Shown here one piece after another: positions 1-8,076 of a DNA stretch of 32,585 nt (the first letter of the stretch is position 1; the number at the start of each line of letters is the position of its first letter). Source of the DNA: Anaerofustis sp. (lineage in GTDB: Bacteria > Bacillota > Clostridia > Eubacteriales > Anaerofustaceae); assembly GCF_019420015.1 (NCBI RefSeq), contig NZ_JAHZIA010000059.1, positions 1 through 32,585 of the forward strand, in the 5' to 3' direction. The translations under genes and the position numbers were made by a program. The notes under the pieces are model-generated. The model did no database searches. It was not told the origin of the DNA and was given only the letters and a program-made list of their open reading frames with translations.

Positions 1-54
1 ACTGTAAATCCGTTGGCTCAGCCTACAATGGTTCGAATCCATTCTCTCCCACCA
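1..54 (+). tRNA. tRNA-Tyr (GTA), 3' portion only
   Basis: The window opens inside this gene. The anticodon GTA is at 4-6, preceded by CT and followed by AA as expected for the anticodon loop. A long variable arm follows (GGC 15-17 pairing GCC 21-23), which marks a class II tRNA and with GTA means Tyr. The T arm is 27-43 (AATGG, TTCGAAT loop, CCATT). The 3' acceptor strand is CTCTCCC at 44-50, then discriminator A51 and an encoded CCA at 52-54. The 5' half lies outside the window. Confidence 0.95.
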
Positions 55-242
55 TCCTCAACCATTTAAATAATTTAGAATTTCAGAAACAATAAATACA
101 TATAAACTCGCAAAAGGTATTTAAAGGTTTCTTTTTTTTATGGTAAAAAATATTAACTTACATAAAATATTTTCAACAAAAAATCCAATATATCAAAAAT
201 CCATAATCATCATTCCAAATTCATTTTTTTATAAAAATAATA

Positions 243-271
243 TTGCTTTAGAAAAAAAATGGATATATAAT
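243..271 (+). promoter_or_regulatory. Likely sigma-A promoter of the ArsB/NhaD-type permease
   Basis: TTGCTT at 243-248, a 17-nt spacer and a perfect TATAAT at 266-271. It would give a leader of about 35 nt before the ATG at 313. The rest of 55-312 is AT-rich, and I see no gene or clear terminator in it. Confidence 0.6.
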
Positions 272-312
272 GTAACAGTTTATAACAATATTAGATTTAG
301 GCAGGTAAAAAA

Positions 313-1584
313 ATGACAACACAACAAATTATTTCAATAATTATTTTCTTTATTACCATGACCGCCATAATGACAGAAAAAATTCATCGTACCGTTGCAG
401 CTGTTACGGGAGCAGTACTGCTCATAATAACACATATTCTTACCGTTGAAAAAAGCATGGAGTATGTTGATATTAATACAATAGGCGTTCTAATTGGAAT
501 GATGCTCTTCGTTGCAGTCGTGAAAAACTGTGGAATATTCGAATATATTGCCATAAAATCAGCTAAAATCGCAAAGGGAAAACCTATCAATATAATGATA
601 ATATTCATAATAATAACAGCAGTGCTATCCGCATTTTTAGACAACGTGACAACAGTACTTCTTGTAGGACCCATGACGATAGCCATAACAAGAATACTGA
701 ACATAAACCCCATTCCCTTTATAATAACCCAAATTATGGCGTCTAATATAGGAGGAACAGCAACCCTAATCGGTGACCCTCCCAATATCATGATAGGCAG
801 CGCCGCAAATTTGAGCTTTACGGATTTTATAATAAATACGGGCATACCTGTAGTAGTCATTTTGATTGTCAGCATACTGTGCTTTACTCTCATTTACAAA
901 AAAGATATGAAAGTAGAAGAAAAGAATGTCAAAGAGATAATGAAAATGGATGAAAACAAAGCCATAAAAGATAAGCCACTAATGATAAAAAGCATTATTA
1001 TGATTATACTTGTCGTTTTAGCTTTCATATTCCATTCAACTCTAGGCATGGAGTCATGCACCATAGCTCTTTTTGCCGCAGTAATAATGCTACTTTTCGG
1101 TAAACAAGACGCCGAAGAAATAATCATAAGCGTCGAATGGTCAACTATTCTTTTCTTTATAGGGCTCTTCATAGTGGTTGGAGGTTTGGAAGAAACGGGA
1201 GTTATAGCAAATTTGGCAAATGTTTTAATCGACATAACAAAAGGAAATATGCTTTTTACGATGATAATTATTCTTTGGGCTTCCGCAATAATTTCATCAT
1301 TCCTTGACAATATCCCTTTTGTTGCTACCCTCATACCTCTTATACTTACAATGCAGAATACGGGAAACATAGATGTAATTCCTCTTTGGTGGGCATTATC
1401 TCTTGGAGCATGCCTTGGAGGAAACGGTACACTTATAGGTGCATCCGCAAACGTCGTTCTTTCAAGCATAAGCGCAAAAAACGGATATCCTTTGACGTTT
1501 AAACACTATTTCAAAACAGGATTCCCAATGATGCTGCTTTCGATTATAATAAGTACAGTATATTTGATTATAAGATTCGCATAA
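313..1584 (+). CDS. ArsB/NhaD/SLC13-superfamily ion permease
   Basis: A 423-residue integral membrane protein with about 10-12 hydrophobic segments. It has the two-fold repeat of the ion transporter superfamily: SAFLDN (106-111) and SNIGGTATLIGDPPN (144-158) in the first half are mirrored by SSFLDN and GGNGTLIGASAN in the second. These re-entrant motifs are typical of the ArsB/NhaD/P-protein group, which moves anions, Na+/H+ or arsenite across the cytoplasmic membrane. A charged cytoplasmic loop (about 195-225) separates the halves. Sequence alone does not identify the substrate, and no ars genes are nearby. The ATG is preceded by a modest GGCAGGT site. It probably shares a transcript with the next gene, 14 nt downstream. 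Confidence 0.85.
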   Translation: MTTQQIISIIIFFITMTAIMTEKIHRTVAAVTGAVLLIITHILTVEKSMEYVDINTIGVLIGMMLFVAVVKNCGIFEYIAIKSAKIAKGKPINIMIIFIIITAVLSAFLDNVTTVLLVGPMTIAITRILNINPIPFIITQIMASNIGGTATLIGDPPNIMIGSAANLSFTDFIINTGIPVVVILIVSILCFTLIYKKDMKVEEKNVKEIMKMDENKAIKDKPLMIKSIIMIILVVLAFIFHSTLGMESCTIALFAAVIMLLFGKQDAEEIIISVEWSTILFFIGLFIVVGGLEETGVIANLANVLIDITKGNMLFTMIIILWASAIISSFLDNIPFVATLIPLILTMQNTGNIDVIPLWWALSLGACLGGNGTLIGASANVVLSSISAKNGYPLTFKHYFKTGFPMMLLSIIISTVYLIIRFA

Positions 1585-1598
1585 AAAGGAGTAAAAAT

Positions 1599-2066
1599 AT
1601 GAACAGAAATTCCGTAAACGGAGATATAATAGACTTAAGCCTCAGACAGCTGGGAGGAAGAATAAAAAGTTTTAACAGTCAAATGCATTTGGTTGAATTC
1701 GATATATGTGAAAAATGTGTAGTATCATACATTTTCACAATAACAAAAGAAGATAAGTTTTACCTTCAGCGGTTAAGACCTTATCCTTTATGGGAAGAAA
1801 AATACGCAAATGTAAAACAAATAATCGACTTTATAAAAGAAGACATAGCAAAATTCAAGAACGCTGCAAAAAGCAACAATTTCGATAAATTCATAGAAAT
1901 ATCCCAAAGCAGTGTTTATATTGCAAAATATCTGGAAGACTTATTCTTAAATTACAATATAGACAGAGAAATGCTCGATAACATACAAATAGGGATTAAC
2001 GAAATAATGGAGGTTATAAATATGCACAACAACAAAGATGCCTATCCTCCTATAAAAATCAAATAA
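1599..2066 (+). CDS. Hypothetical protein of 155 aa, cotranscribed with the permease
   Basis: I do not recognise this family. The product is soluble, with no signal peptide or membrane segment. The first about 60 residues look beta-rich, including a C-E-K-C pair (CEKC near residues 37-40). The rest is helical and charged (about 65-145), with the motif RLRPYPLWEEKYAN near residue 60. A strong AAGGAG site lies 9 nt upstream of the ATG. The gene follows the permease after 14 nt and is closed by the terminator at 2071-2091, so the two form a two-gene unit. A role as a partner of the transporter is only a guess from that arrangement. Confidence 0.75.
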   Translation: MNRNSVNGDIIDLSLRQLGGRIKSFNSQMHLVEFDICEKCVVSYIFTITKEDKFYLQRLRPYPLWEEKYANVKQIIDFIKEDIAKFKNAAKSNNFDKFIEISQSSVYIAKYLEDLFLNYNIDREMLDNIQIGINEIMEVINMHNNKDAYPPIKIK

Positions 2067-2070
2067 AAAA

Positions 2071-2095
2071 AAGACGGATACATTCCGTCTTTTTT
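2071..2095 (+). terminator. Bidirectional rho-independent terminator
   Basis: Stem AAGACGGA (2071-2078), 5-nt loop, TCCGTCTT (2084-2091), with a T run after it and an A run before it. It sits between the converging 155-aa gene and the traX-like gene and can serve both strands. Confidence 0.85.
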
Positions 2096-2858
2096 AATTA
2101 ATGGGTACGCCCATAAAATAAACTCTTATAAAAACCAAAATAATTAGATGAATCGGATAAAAAAGATAAAACAAGTATTTTAAATTTAACCTACCCTTTT
2201 GCCCATTGTACATTGCTATAATAGGAAGAGAAAAAACACTGAAAAAATAAAAAACGTAACTTTCAAACATACAAACAATGCCTGTTATAAAATACAATAA
2301 ACTTCTGTCTTCTCTAAACAAATATAATACCGCTATAATCAATATACCAATAAAGGTATAATCCGTCTTTAACATATAGGCGACAACCCCACTTATGAGT
2401 ACAGTTAAAGCCTGCAATATATACCGGCCTTTAAATCTTGAAAGAACCATCATCATCAAAATTCCTATAAAAAAAGTAAATAACACATTTTGAGTATCGA
2501 AAACAAAGAAACTGTTATATAAAGCCAAATCAAAAGGAATTTCGGAGATAAATGCAAATATAAGTATTCTTGAAAGATATTTTTTTAAGTTTCTCGTATG
2601 CAAAAAGCCTTCAACAAGAAGAAAACAAAATATCGGGAAAGATATTCTGCCGATACATCTTAAAATAAAATCAAAATCATACCATTTCATACCGTAATCG
2701 GTTAACAACATTTTTTGAAACACTCCGCTGTCAAACCAATGAAGTATTCCGCCTTCTATCAATACACCGCCGATATGGTCAATAATCATGGTTATAACGG
2801 CAATTATTTTTAAAGTATTTCCATTTATTTTAAGCGTTGCGTTATTAATCTTGTCCAT
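2094..2858 (-). CDS. TraX family membrane protein
   Basis: 254 residues with about eight hydrophobic segments. The N-terminal LKIIAVITMIIDHIGG block (about 17-32) is the TraX signature. It is followed by LRCIGRISFPIFCFLLVEGF, the basic HTRNLKKYL turn, and ISEIPFDLALY. TraX acetylates F pilin in E. coli. Chromosomal homologues are common in Firmicutes, resemble membrane acyltransferases and mostly have no assigned role. The gene is alone, with its own extended -10 promoter (2885-2893) and AAGGGAT upstream of the ATG. There are no conjugation genes nearby, so a pilin-modification role should not be assumed. Confidence 0.88.
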   Translation of the reverse strand: MDKINNATLKINGNTLKIIAVITMIIDHIGGVLIEGGILHWFDSGVFQKMLLTDYGMKWYDFDFILRCIGRISFPIFCFLLVEGFLHTRNLKKYLSRILIFAFISEIPFDLALYNSFFVFDTQNVLFTFFIGILMMMVLSRFKGRYILQALTVLISGVVAYMLKTDYTFIGILIIAVLYLFREDRSLLYFITGIVCMFESYVFYFFSVFSLPIIAMYNGQKGRLNLKYLFYLFYPIHLIILVFIRVYFMGVPIN

Positions 2859-2884
2859 ATTAAAAATCCCTTTTTTATATTATA

Positions 2885-2893
2885 ATTATAGCA
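2885..2893 (-). promoter_or_regulatory. Extended -10 promoter for the TraX-like gene
   Basis: Read on the minus strand this is TGC-TATAAT, an extended -10 element. There is no convincing -35. The start codon is about 25 nt downstream. Confidence 0.45.
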
Positions 2894-2930
2894 TATTTCA
2901 GATCAAATACTTTAAGTTGTATTTTGAATA

Positions 2931-2954
2931 AAAAAAACACCGTATAAAACGGTG
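2931..2954 (-). terminator. Rho-independent terminator after spoVS
   Basis: On the minus strand a 6-bp stem (2949-2954 with 2938-2943) and 5-nt loop is followed by seven T (2937-2931). It ends the rny-ymdB-spoVS transcript. Confidence 0.85.
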
Positions 2955-2961
2955 CTTATTT

Positions 2962-3222
2962 TTACCTGCTTCTCACTATCAATTTGATACCCGTCCTGTC
3001 ACTTCCGTTTATTTCAACTTCCGTAAAAGCAGGAATACACACAAGATCATGTCCTCCGGGTGCAACATACCCTCTGGCTATGGCAATAGCCTTAATAGCC
3101 TGATTAAGAGCTCCCGCGCCTATAGCTTGAACCTCTGCTTGATCACTTTCTCTAATCACACCTGCCAATGCACCCGCTACAGAATTGGGGTTTGATCCTG
3201 ATGATACTTTTAATACTTCCAT
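2962..3222 (-). CDS. spoVS: Stage V sporulation protein S (SpoVS)
   Basis: 86 residues, the usual SpoVS length, and a near-consensus sequence: MEVLKVSSGSNPNSVAGALA at the start, then the Gly/Ala-rich AIGAGALNQAIKAIAIARGY helix region and VCIPAFTEVEI, ending in KLIVRSR. SpoVS is an Alba-like, probably nucleic-acid-binding protein needed for late spore development in Bacillus. It also occurs in bacteria not known to sporulate, so it does not prove that this organism forms spores. TTAGGAGG lies just upstream of the ATG. It is the last gene of the rny-ymdB-spoVS unit, a widespread order. Confidence 0.97.
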   Translation of the reverse strand: MEVLKVSSGSNPNSVAGALAGVIRESDQAEVQAIGAGALNQAIKAIAIARGYVAPGGHDLVCIPAFTEVEINGSDRTGIKLIVRSR

Positions 3223-3244
3223 AATGTTTCCTCCTAAATTGTGG

Positions 3245-4027
3245 TTATGGAAATACTTTGTAAACTCTTTCTACATTCGTACATTTATAAGTGTCGTCAT
3301 CAAAAGTAAAAACAGCACCGTTTATCTGTCTTTTCCCTTCCGCAAGAGCATACTTGCCCGCAGGTCTTTGAACTTTGAATTTCTTCACGATAAAATCTCT
3401 GTCTACACCTATAACTCCGTCTATACTGCCGCACATACCTACATCGGTTATGTAACCCGTACCATTTTCAAGTACTCTGTTATCCGCGGTTTGAACGTGA
3501 GTATGAGTACCGTAAACTCCACTTATCCGTCCGTCTACAAAATATCCCATAGCTATTTTCTCGCTTGTTGCTTCTGCGTGAAAATCTAGGATTATAATAT
3601 CACAAACATTTTTAATATTTTCGTATATTTTGTCGACAACATCAAAAGGATTATCCAAAGGATTCATATACGTGGTACCGGATAAATTAACAACCCCTAT
3701 CCTTACCTTTCCGACTCTGTATACTTCATACCCTCTTCCGGGACAAGGGTTCGGATAATTTGCGGGTCTTATTATCCTGTCTTCTTCCTGTATAAAATTA
3801 TACACATCTTTATTATCCCATATGTGATTACCGGTAGTTATCACATCTACACCGGCATTTATAAGCTCGTTATAAACTTTTCTGGTTATACCTTTACCGT
3901 TCGCTGCATTTTCTCCGTTTGCAATAACGAAATCTGCACCGTATTCAGCCTTAATATGAGAAAGCTCATCAACGATGAGCTTTCTTCCATATTTGGCAAA
4001 AATGTCACCAAATACTAAAATCTTCAA
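3245..4027 (-). CDS. ymdB: YmdB-type metallophosphoesterase / 2',3'-cyclic nucleotide phosphodiesterase
   Basis: 260 residues, full length for the TIGR00282/YmdB family. Expected dimetal ligands are present: D8 in VFGD, E39-N40 in NGEN, N67-H68 in TTGNHIWD, H150 in LDFHAEA, and H175 and H177 in GTHTH. In Bacillus, YmdB hydrolyses 2',3'-cyclic nucleotides, interacts genetically with RNase Y and affects biofilm and sporulation decisions. The start codon is TTG (4027-4025), chosen because AAGGGG lies about 7 nt upstream and the MKILVFGD N-terminus is complete from there, with no ATG nearby in frame. It is 15 nt downstream of rny. Confidence 0.95.
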   Translation of the reverse strand: MKILVFGDIFAKYGRKLIVDELSHIKAEYGADFVIANGENAANGKGITRKVYNELINAGVDVITTGNHIWDNKDVYNFIQEEDRIIRPANYPNPCPGRGYEVYRVGKVRIGVVNLSGTTYMNPLDNPFDVVDKIYENIKNVCDIIILDFHAEATSEKIAMGYFVDGRISGVYGTHTHVQTADNRVLENGTGYITDVGMCGSIDGVIGVDRDFIVKKFKVQRPAGKYALAEGKRQINGAVFTFDDDTYKCTNVERVYKVFP

Positions 4028-4042
4028 TTTTAAACCCCTTAA

Positions 4043-5590
4043 TTATTTTGCATATTCGGTTGCCCTTGTTTCCCTTATCATACTGATTTTGATATGTCCG
4101 GGATATTCAAGGTCGTTCTCAACCATATTAGCTATTTCTTTTGCCACATGAACCATCTTCAGATCATCAACCTGTTCCGGTTTAACCATAACTCTGATTT
4201 CTCTTCCCGCCTGAATTGCAAAAGATTTTTCAACGCCTTCAAAGGAATTTGCAATCTGTTCCAATTTTTCCAAACGTTTTGTATAGCTTTCAAGAGTTTC
4301 TCTTCTGGCTCCCGGTCTGGCTGCAGATATGGCATCCGCCGCCTGTACCAATACGGCTTCTACCGTACTAGGTTCAACATCACCGTGATGTGCTTCCACG
4401 GCATGAATAACTTCTTTGTTTTCTTTGTACTTTTTAAGAAGATCTACACCTATGCTTACATGGCTTCCCTCAACTTCATGGTCTATGGCTTTACCTATAT
4501 CATGAAGCATACCCGCTCTTCTGGCAAGCTTTGCATTCGCACCAAGCTCATCTGCCATAATGCCTGCAAGATTTGCAACTTCAATCGAGTGCTTAAGAAC
4601 ATTTTGTCCGTAACTTGTACGATAATGAAGTCTTCCTATAAGTTTTGTCAAGTCGGGATGAAGTTTCATGACATTGGTATCAAACAATGCCTGTTCACCC
4701 ATCTCTCTTATTTTAGTGTCGATTTCTTTTTCTGCTTTTTTGATTGTTTCTTCGATTCTTGCAGGATGAATTCTGCCGTCTACGATAAGTCTTTCAAGAG
4801 ATATTCTCGCGATTTCTCTTCTTACGGGATCAAACCCCGATAATATAACCGCTTCCGGAGTATCGTCTATGATAAGATCTATACCCGTAAGTGTTTCTAT
4901 TGTTCTTATGTTTCTGCCCTCTCTTCCGATAATACGTCCTTTCATTTCGTCATTAGGCAGATTTACAACGGATACCGTAGTTTCCGCAACATGGTCGGCC
5001 GCACATCTTTGAATCGCATAAGACACGATTTCCATCGCTTTCTTATCGGCCTCTTCCTTTGCTTCCAATTCTTTGTTTTTTATAAGTAATGCGGTTTCTC
5101 TGGAAATTTGCTTTTCAACATCAGCAAGTAAAAGCTGTCTAGCCTCTTCAAAAGTAAGTTTTGAAATTTTTTCAAGCTCTCTTACCTGTTCTTGATGCAT
5201 TTTTTCGAGTTTATCTTCTTTTTTGATTAATTCGTCACTTTTCTTTATAAGTTTGTCTTCTTTATGATCAAGTGCTTCACTTCTCTTGTCAGCCATCTCT
5301 TCTCTTTGAAGAACTCTCTTTTCAACAAGTTGAAGTTCTTCTCTTCTGGCTCTGGCTTCTTTGTCAAAATCACTTTTTAAATTGAACACTTCATCCTTTG
5401 CTTCGATAAGCTTTTCTTTTTTTATTCTCTCGCCTTCTTTTAAAGCATCCTCCACCATTTTGTTGGCGGTTTGTTCGGCATTCCTAAGCTTACCTTCTCC
5501 GGATGTTTGCTTATAATATCCACCGATGAAAAAGCAAATTATCCCAGTTACAACTGCTATTATCAGTACTACTGGAAATGATAATCCCAT
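4043..5590 (-). CDS. rny: Ribonuclease Y
   Basis: 515 residues, normal RNase Y length. Order: one N-terminal membrane anchor (about 5-25), a long charged coiled coil (about 30-195), a KH domain with GRIIGREGRNIR (219-230 region), an HD domain with the metal-binding MLHDIGK (H363-D364), and a conserved C-terminus ending near HIKISMIRETRA. RNase Y is the membrane-bound endoribonuclease that starts mRNA decay in many Firmicutes. The ATG is preceded by AAGGAGGAG. It is the first gene of the unit with ymdB and spoVS. The promoter must lie in the AT-rich gap upstream, but no single candidate stands out. Confidence 0.98.
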   Translation of the reverse strand: MGLSFPVVLIIAVVTGIICFFIGGYYKQTSGEGKLRNAEQTANKMVEDALKEGERIKKEKLIEAKDEVFNLKSDFDKEARARREELQLVEKRVLQREEMADKRSEALDHKEDKLIKKSDELIKKEDKLEKMHQEQVRELEKISKLTFEEARQLLLADVEKQISRETALLIKNKELEAKEEADKKAMEIVSYAIQRCAADHVAETTVSVVNLPNDEMKGRIIGREGRNIRTIETLTGIDLIIDDTPEAVILSGFDPVRREIARISLERLIVDGRIHPARIEETIKKAEKEIDTKIREMGEQALFDTNVMKLHPDLTKLIGRLHYRTSYGQNVLKHSIEVANLAGIMADELGANAKLARRAGMLHDIGKAIDHEVEGSHVSIGVDLLKKYKENKEVIHAVEAHHGDVEPSTVEAVLVQAADAISAARPGARRETLESYTKRLEKLEQIANSFEGVEKSFAIQAGREIRVMVKPEQVDDLKMVHVAKEIANMVENDLEYPGHIKISMIRETRATEYAK

Positions 5591-6262
5591 TTTCTCCTCC
5601 TTATCCAGATTAAGATTTTCTGTTAAAATTTAAGTATGCAATGAAAATGAACCAAACAAAACAATACCATGTTTTTGGATATTAGAATTTAAAATATAAC
5701 ATTTAAATTTAAATATTATTAAAAATATATATAAATACTAAAAAAGTTTAGTTAATAATTATAATCAATACATACTACTGTTTAATTTTAATGTTTTTTT
5801 ATAATTAAGTCAATATAAAAATACAAAGGTTTTAATAAAATTCTGAATATTTTAAATACTCATTTATTTAAATAATCAAAAAAACACAATAAATTAAAAA
5901 ACAAAAATCAATCCAAATTATAACTTCATACACATAAGACTTTTTAAATTAAAAATATTTTCGATTTATAACTTTTTATAATAATAAAAACACTAACATG
6001 AAAACATCGTTTCCCCTCATATAAAAGAAAATTTTTTACAAAACACAATAAAAAAACACGAAAAATAATTATTAAACAGGTTAATATAAAACATACGCTA
6101 CATATGCATAACATTACTTTTATTACAAATTATAATATTATGCCTGTTTTACAAATATCAAAATAAAAATAATTTTTTATATACATAAAAGTTGAACTAT
6201 ATATAAAATTTGATATAAAACGAAAATTATGATAAAATTTTCTTATAATTTAGGAGGATATT
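5591..6262. other. 672-nt AT-rich gene-free gap between divergent genes
   Basis: I found no open frame with a ribosome binding site on either strand. The gap holds promoters for rny (leftward) and the DUF3048 gene (rightward, 6192-6219). A distant inverted repeat, AAACAGG (6074-6080) with CCTGTTT (6143-6149), brackets an AT-rich segment. No known riboswitch or structured RNA was recognised. Confidence 0.6.
6192..6219 (+). promoter_or_regulatory. Promoter of the DUF3048 lipoprotein gene
   Basis: TTGAAC (6192-6197), 16-nt spacer, TATAAA (6214-6219), with a TG at 6211-6212 that makes an extended -10. An AGGAGG site follows at 6252-6257, 5 nt before the ATG. Confidence 0.65.
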
Positions 6263-7408
6263 ATGAAAAAGAGAATAATTGCGGTTTTAATGTGTTTTTT
6301 ACTTATCACAGGTATTTTCTACGGCTGCGGTAAAGACGACACAGCAGAGAAAAAACCTGATGTGAATCTGCTTACGGGACTTGAAGGAATCTCGCCGGAA
6401 GCAGTCGGAAAACGCCCTATAGCGGTAATGGTAAACAACCATAAGGAAGCAATGCCTCAATACGGCATAAGCGATGCGGACATTATATTTGAAATTCCTG
6501 TAGAAGGAAATATCACAAGACTAATGGCAGTCTACGGTGATTATACAAAAGTTCCAAAAGTATGTCCGATAAGAAGCTGCAGATATTATTTCCCGATATT
6601 TGCAGACAGTTTTGACAGTATATACATTCACTGGGGAGGCAACCAATACGCAACCGATACAATGAACAGACTAAATATAGATAGATTCAACGGTATGTCT
6701 TACGGTTCGGATTTATTTGCCAGAGATGATGAAAGACTTGGGAAATATGCACTTGAACACACGGCATATCTAAAAGGTGAAAATCTCCCTTCCGTTATAA
6801 AAAAGGAAAAGACAAGAATCGATTTAAAAGCAGAGAAGAACAAACCTATATTCAGTTTTGAACCTATAGTAACACAGGAAGAGGAAGAAGAACCGGGATT
6901 CTTCGAAAAAATCTTCGGCAAAAAAGAAGAAGAAAAAGAAGTAATAGAAACCACAAAATTAACGGCATGCGACAAAGCTGTATTAAACTTTTCAAATGAA
7001 TACTATTCGACATTTAAATTCGATACAGAAAACAAAACTTACAAAAAAGAACACAGCGGAAACGCTCAAATGGACGGAAAGACAAATAAACAATTGGAAT
7101 TTACCAATGTGTTCGTACTGGAAACGGATATAGGAATGCTCGGAATAGGACAACTTAAGGAAGTCAACTGGAAAGGCGGAACGGGATACTATCTTTCAAA
7201 CGGAAGAGTACAGGAAATAAAATGGTCTAAAGACAGTGAAGCGGGAGATTTAAAAATCACTACCCTCCAAGGCAATGAACTTCCGGTTTACGAAGGGAAA
7301 AGTTATATCGGGGTAATAAATAAAGACAGCACAAAACTAAAAACAAACAAAGAAGATGTTCAGACGAGAGAAATATATGCTCCCGTTACGGAAGAAGAAA
7401 ACAAATAA
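6263..7408 (+). CDS. DUF3048 (YerB-like) putative lipoprotein
   Basis: 381 residues. The N-terminus has a basic start, a hydrophobic stretch and Cys22 in IFYGCGKD, read as a lipoprotein signal. The -3 residue is Phe, so the lipobox is imperfect. DUF3048 features follow: NLLTGLEG, KRPIAVMVNNHKEAMPQYGI, the ADIIFEIPVEG segment, CPIRSCRYYF, and a C-terminal part with TGYYLSNGRVQEIKW. B. subtilis YerB is in this family, and its biochemical role is unknown. An extra charged insert with runs of Glu and Lys (around 205-235) splits the two conserved parts. The gene stands alone between a good promoter and a terminator. Confidence 0.9.
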   Translation: MKKRIIAVLMCFLLITGIFYGCGKDDTAEKKPDVNLLTGLEGISPEAVGKRPIAVMVNNHKEAMPQYGISDADIIFEIPVEGNITRLMAVYGDYTKVPKVCPIRSCRYYFPIFADSFDSIYIHWGGNQYATDTMNRLNIDRFNGMSYGSDLFARDDERLGKYALEHTAYLKGENLPSVIKKEKTRIDLKAEKNKPIFSFEPIVTQEEEEEPGFFEKIFGKKEEEKEVIETTKLTACDKAVLNFSNEYYSTFKFDTENKTYKKEHSGNAQMDGKTNKQLEFTNVFVLETDIGMLGIGQLKEVNWKGGTGYYLSNGRVQEIKWSKDSEAGDLKITTLQGNELPVYEGKSYIGVINKDSTKLKTNKEDVQTREIYAPVTEEENK

Positions 7409-7410
7409 AA

Positions 7411-7433
7411 AAAGAGCTTAAAGCTCTTTTTTT
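7411..7433 (+). terminator. Bidirectional rho-independent terminator
   Basis: Stem AAAGAGCT (7411-7418), 3-nt loop, AGCTCTTT (7422-7429), T run to 7433 and an A run on the other side. It serves the DUF3048 gene and the converging mscL. Confidence 0.85.
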
Positions 7434-7842
7434 ATTCCGTTAAATCAGATGTACAATGCGCACATTTTGTCGCATTGATAGGTATTTCGCTTAAACAGTA
7501 AGGACATGTTTTGGTTGTGGGAGCCTCTTCCACAGCTTCCTTTTTACCGATTGTCGCTAATTTGTTAAGAACTTTTACCATTATAAATATAATAAATGCC
7601 ATAATGATGAAGTTAATAACGGCAGTTAAGAACGAACCATATCTAATATTTACCCCCATAATGTTAAGCACCAAATCAGTAAAGTCCGTTTTCGCAAACA
7701 GACCTATAATAGGAGAAATTATATCTTTTACAAGAGAGTTGATTATCGCTTGAAATGCACCCCCTATAATAACACCGACAGCCAGGTCCATCACATTTCC
7801 TCTTAAGGCGAATTCTTTAAATTCCTGTATAAATTTTTTCAT
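7432..7842 (-). CDS. mscL: Large-conductance mechanosensitive channel MscL with C-terminal zinc ribbon
   Basis: 136 residues. MscL core: N-terminal amphipathic helix, FALRGNVMDLAVGVIIGGAF (11-30) as TM1 with the pore-lining glycines, then a periplasmic loop and TM2 (about 72-92). MscL forms a membrane channel that opens under tension and releases solutes during hypo-osmotic shock. The C-terminus carries CPYC (113-116) and CAHC (127-130), a four-Cys treble-clef-like zinc ribbon in place of the usual plain helical bundle. AGAGGT lies upstream of the ATG. It is monocistronic and ends at the shared terminator. Confidence 0.96.
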   Translation of the reverse strand: MKKFIQEFKEFALRGNVMDLAVGVIIGGAFQAIINSLVKDIISPIIGLFAKTDFTDLVLNIMGVNIRYGSFLTAVINFIIMAFIIFIMVKVLNKLATIGKKEAVEEAPTTKTCPYCLSEIPINATKCAHCTSDLTE

Positions 7843-8017
7843 TCTGTTACCTCTTATTATAATTAATCTAAAGTATTATATAATATTTCATATTATAAAT
7901 AAACTGCATAATAGACAATGTTCTGCTTTTTTCTGCATTTTTTTCATAGAAAAAAATCATATATATAAATTTAAAACCATCCTTTAAAATAATACTACTT
8001 TCAACTCGGCAATAATA

Positions 8018-8044
8018 AAAAGAGGTAATATTATCACCTCTTTT
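8018..8044 (-). terminator. Rho-independent terminator of the gntR-ABC operon
   Basis: AAAAGAGGT-type arm (8018-8026) pairs with ACCTCTTTT (8036-8044), with a 9-nt loop. On the minus strand it ends in a T-rich tail. It lies 32 nt beyond the permease stop. Confidence 0.75.
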
Positions 8045-8076
8045 GAACTTTTATAGATTTTTTATCAATGATTATT

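Noticed and set aside
2094..2858. Part of a conjugative element because of the TraX-like protein
   Set aside because: No other transfer genes are present. TraX-like proteins are common chromosomal genes in Firmicutes.
3185..3589. Plus-strand ORF opposite spoVS and ymdB
   Set aside because: It is an out-of-phase shadow of two well-conserved genes and has no ribosome binding site or family match.
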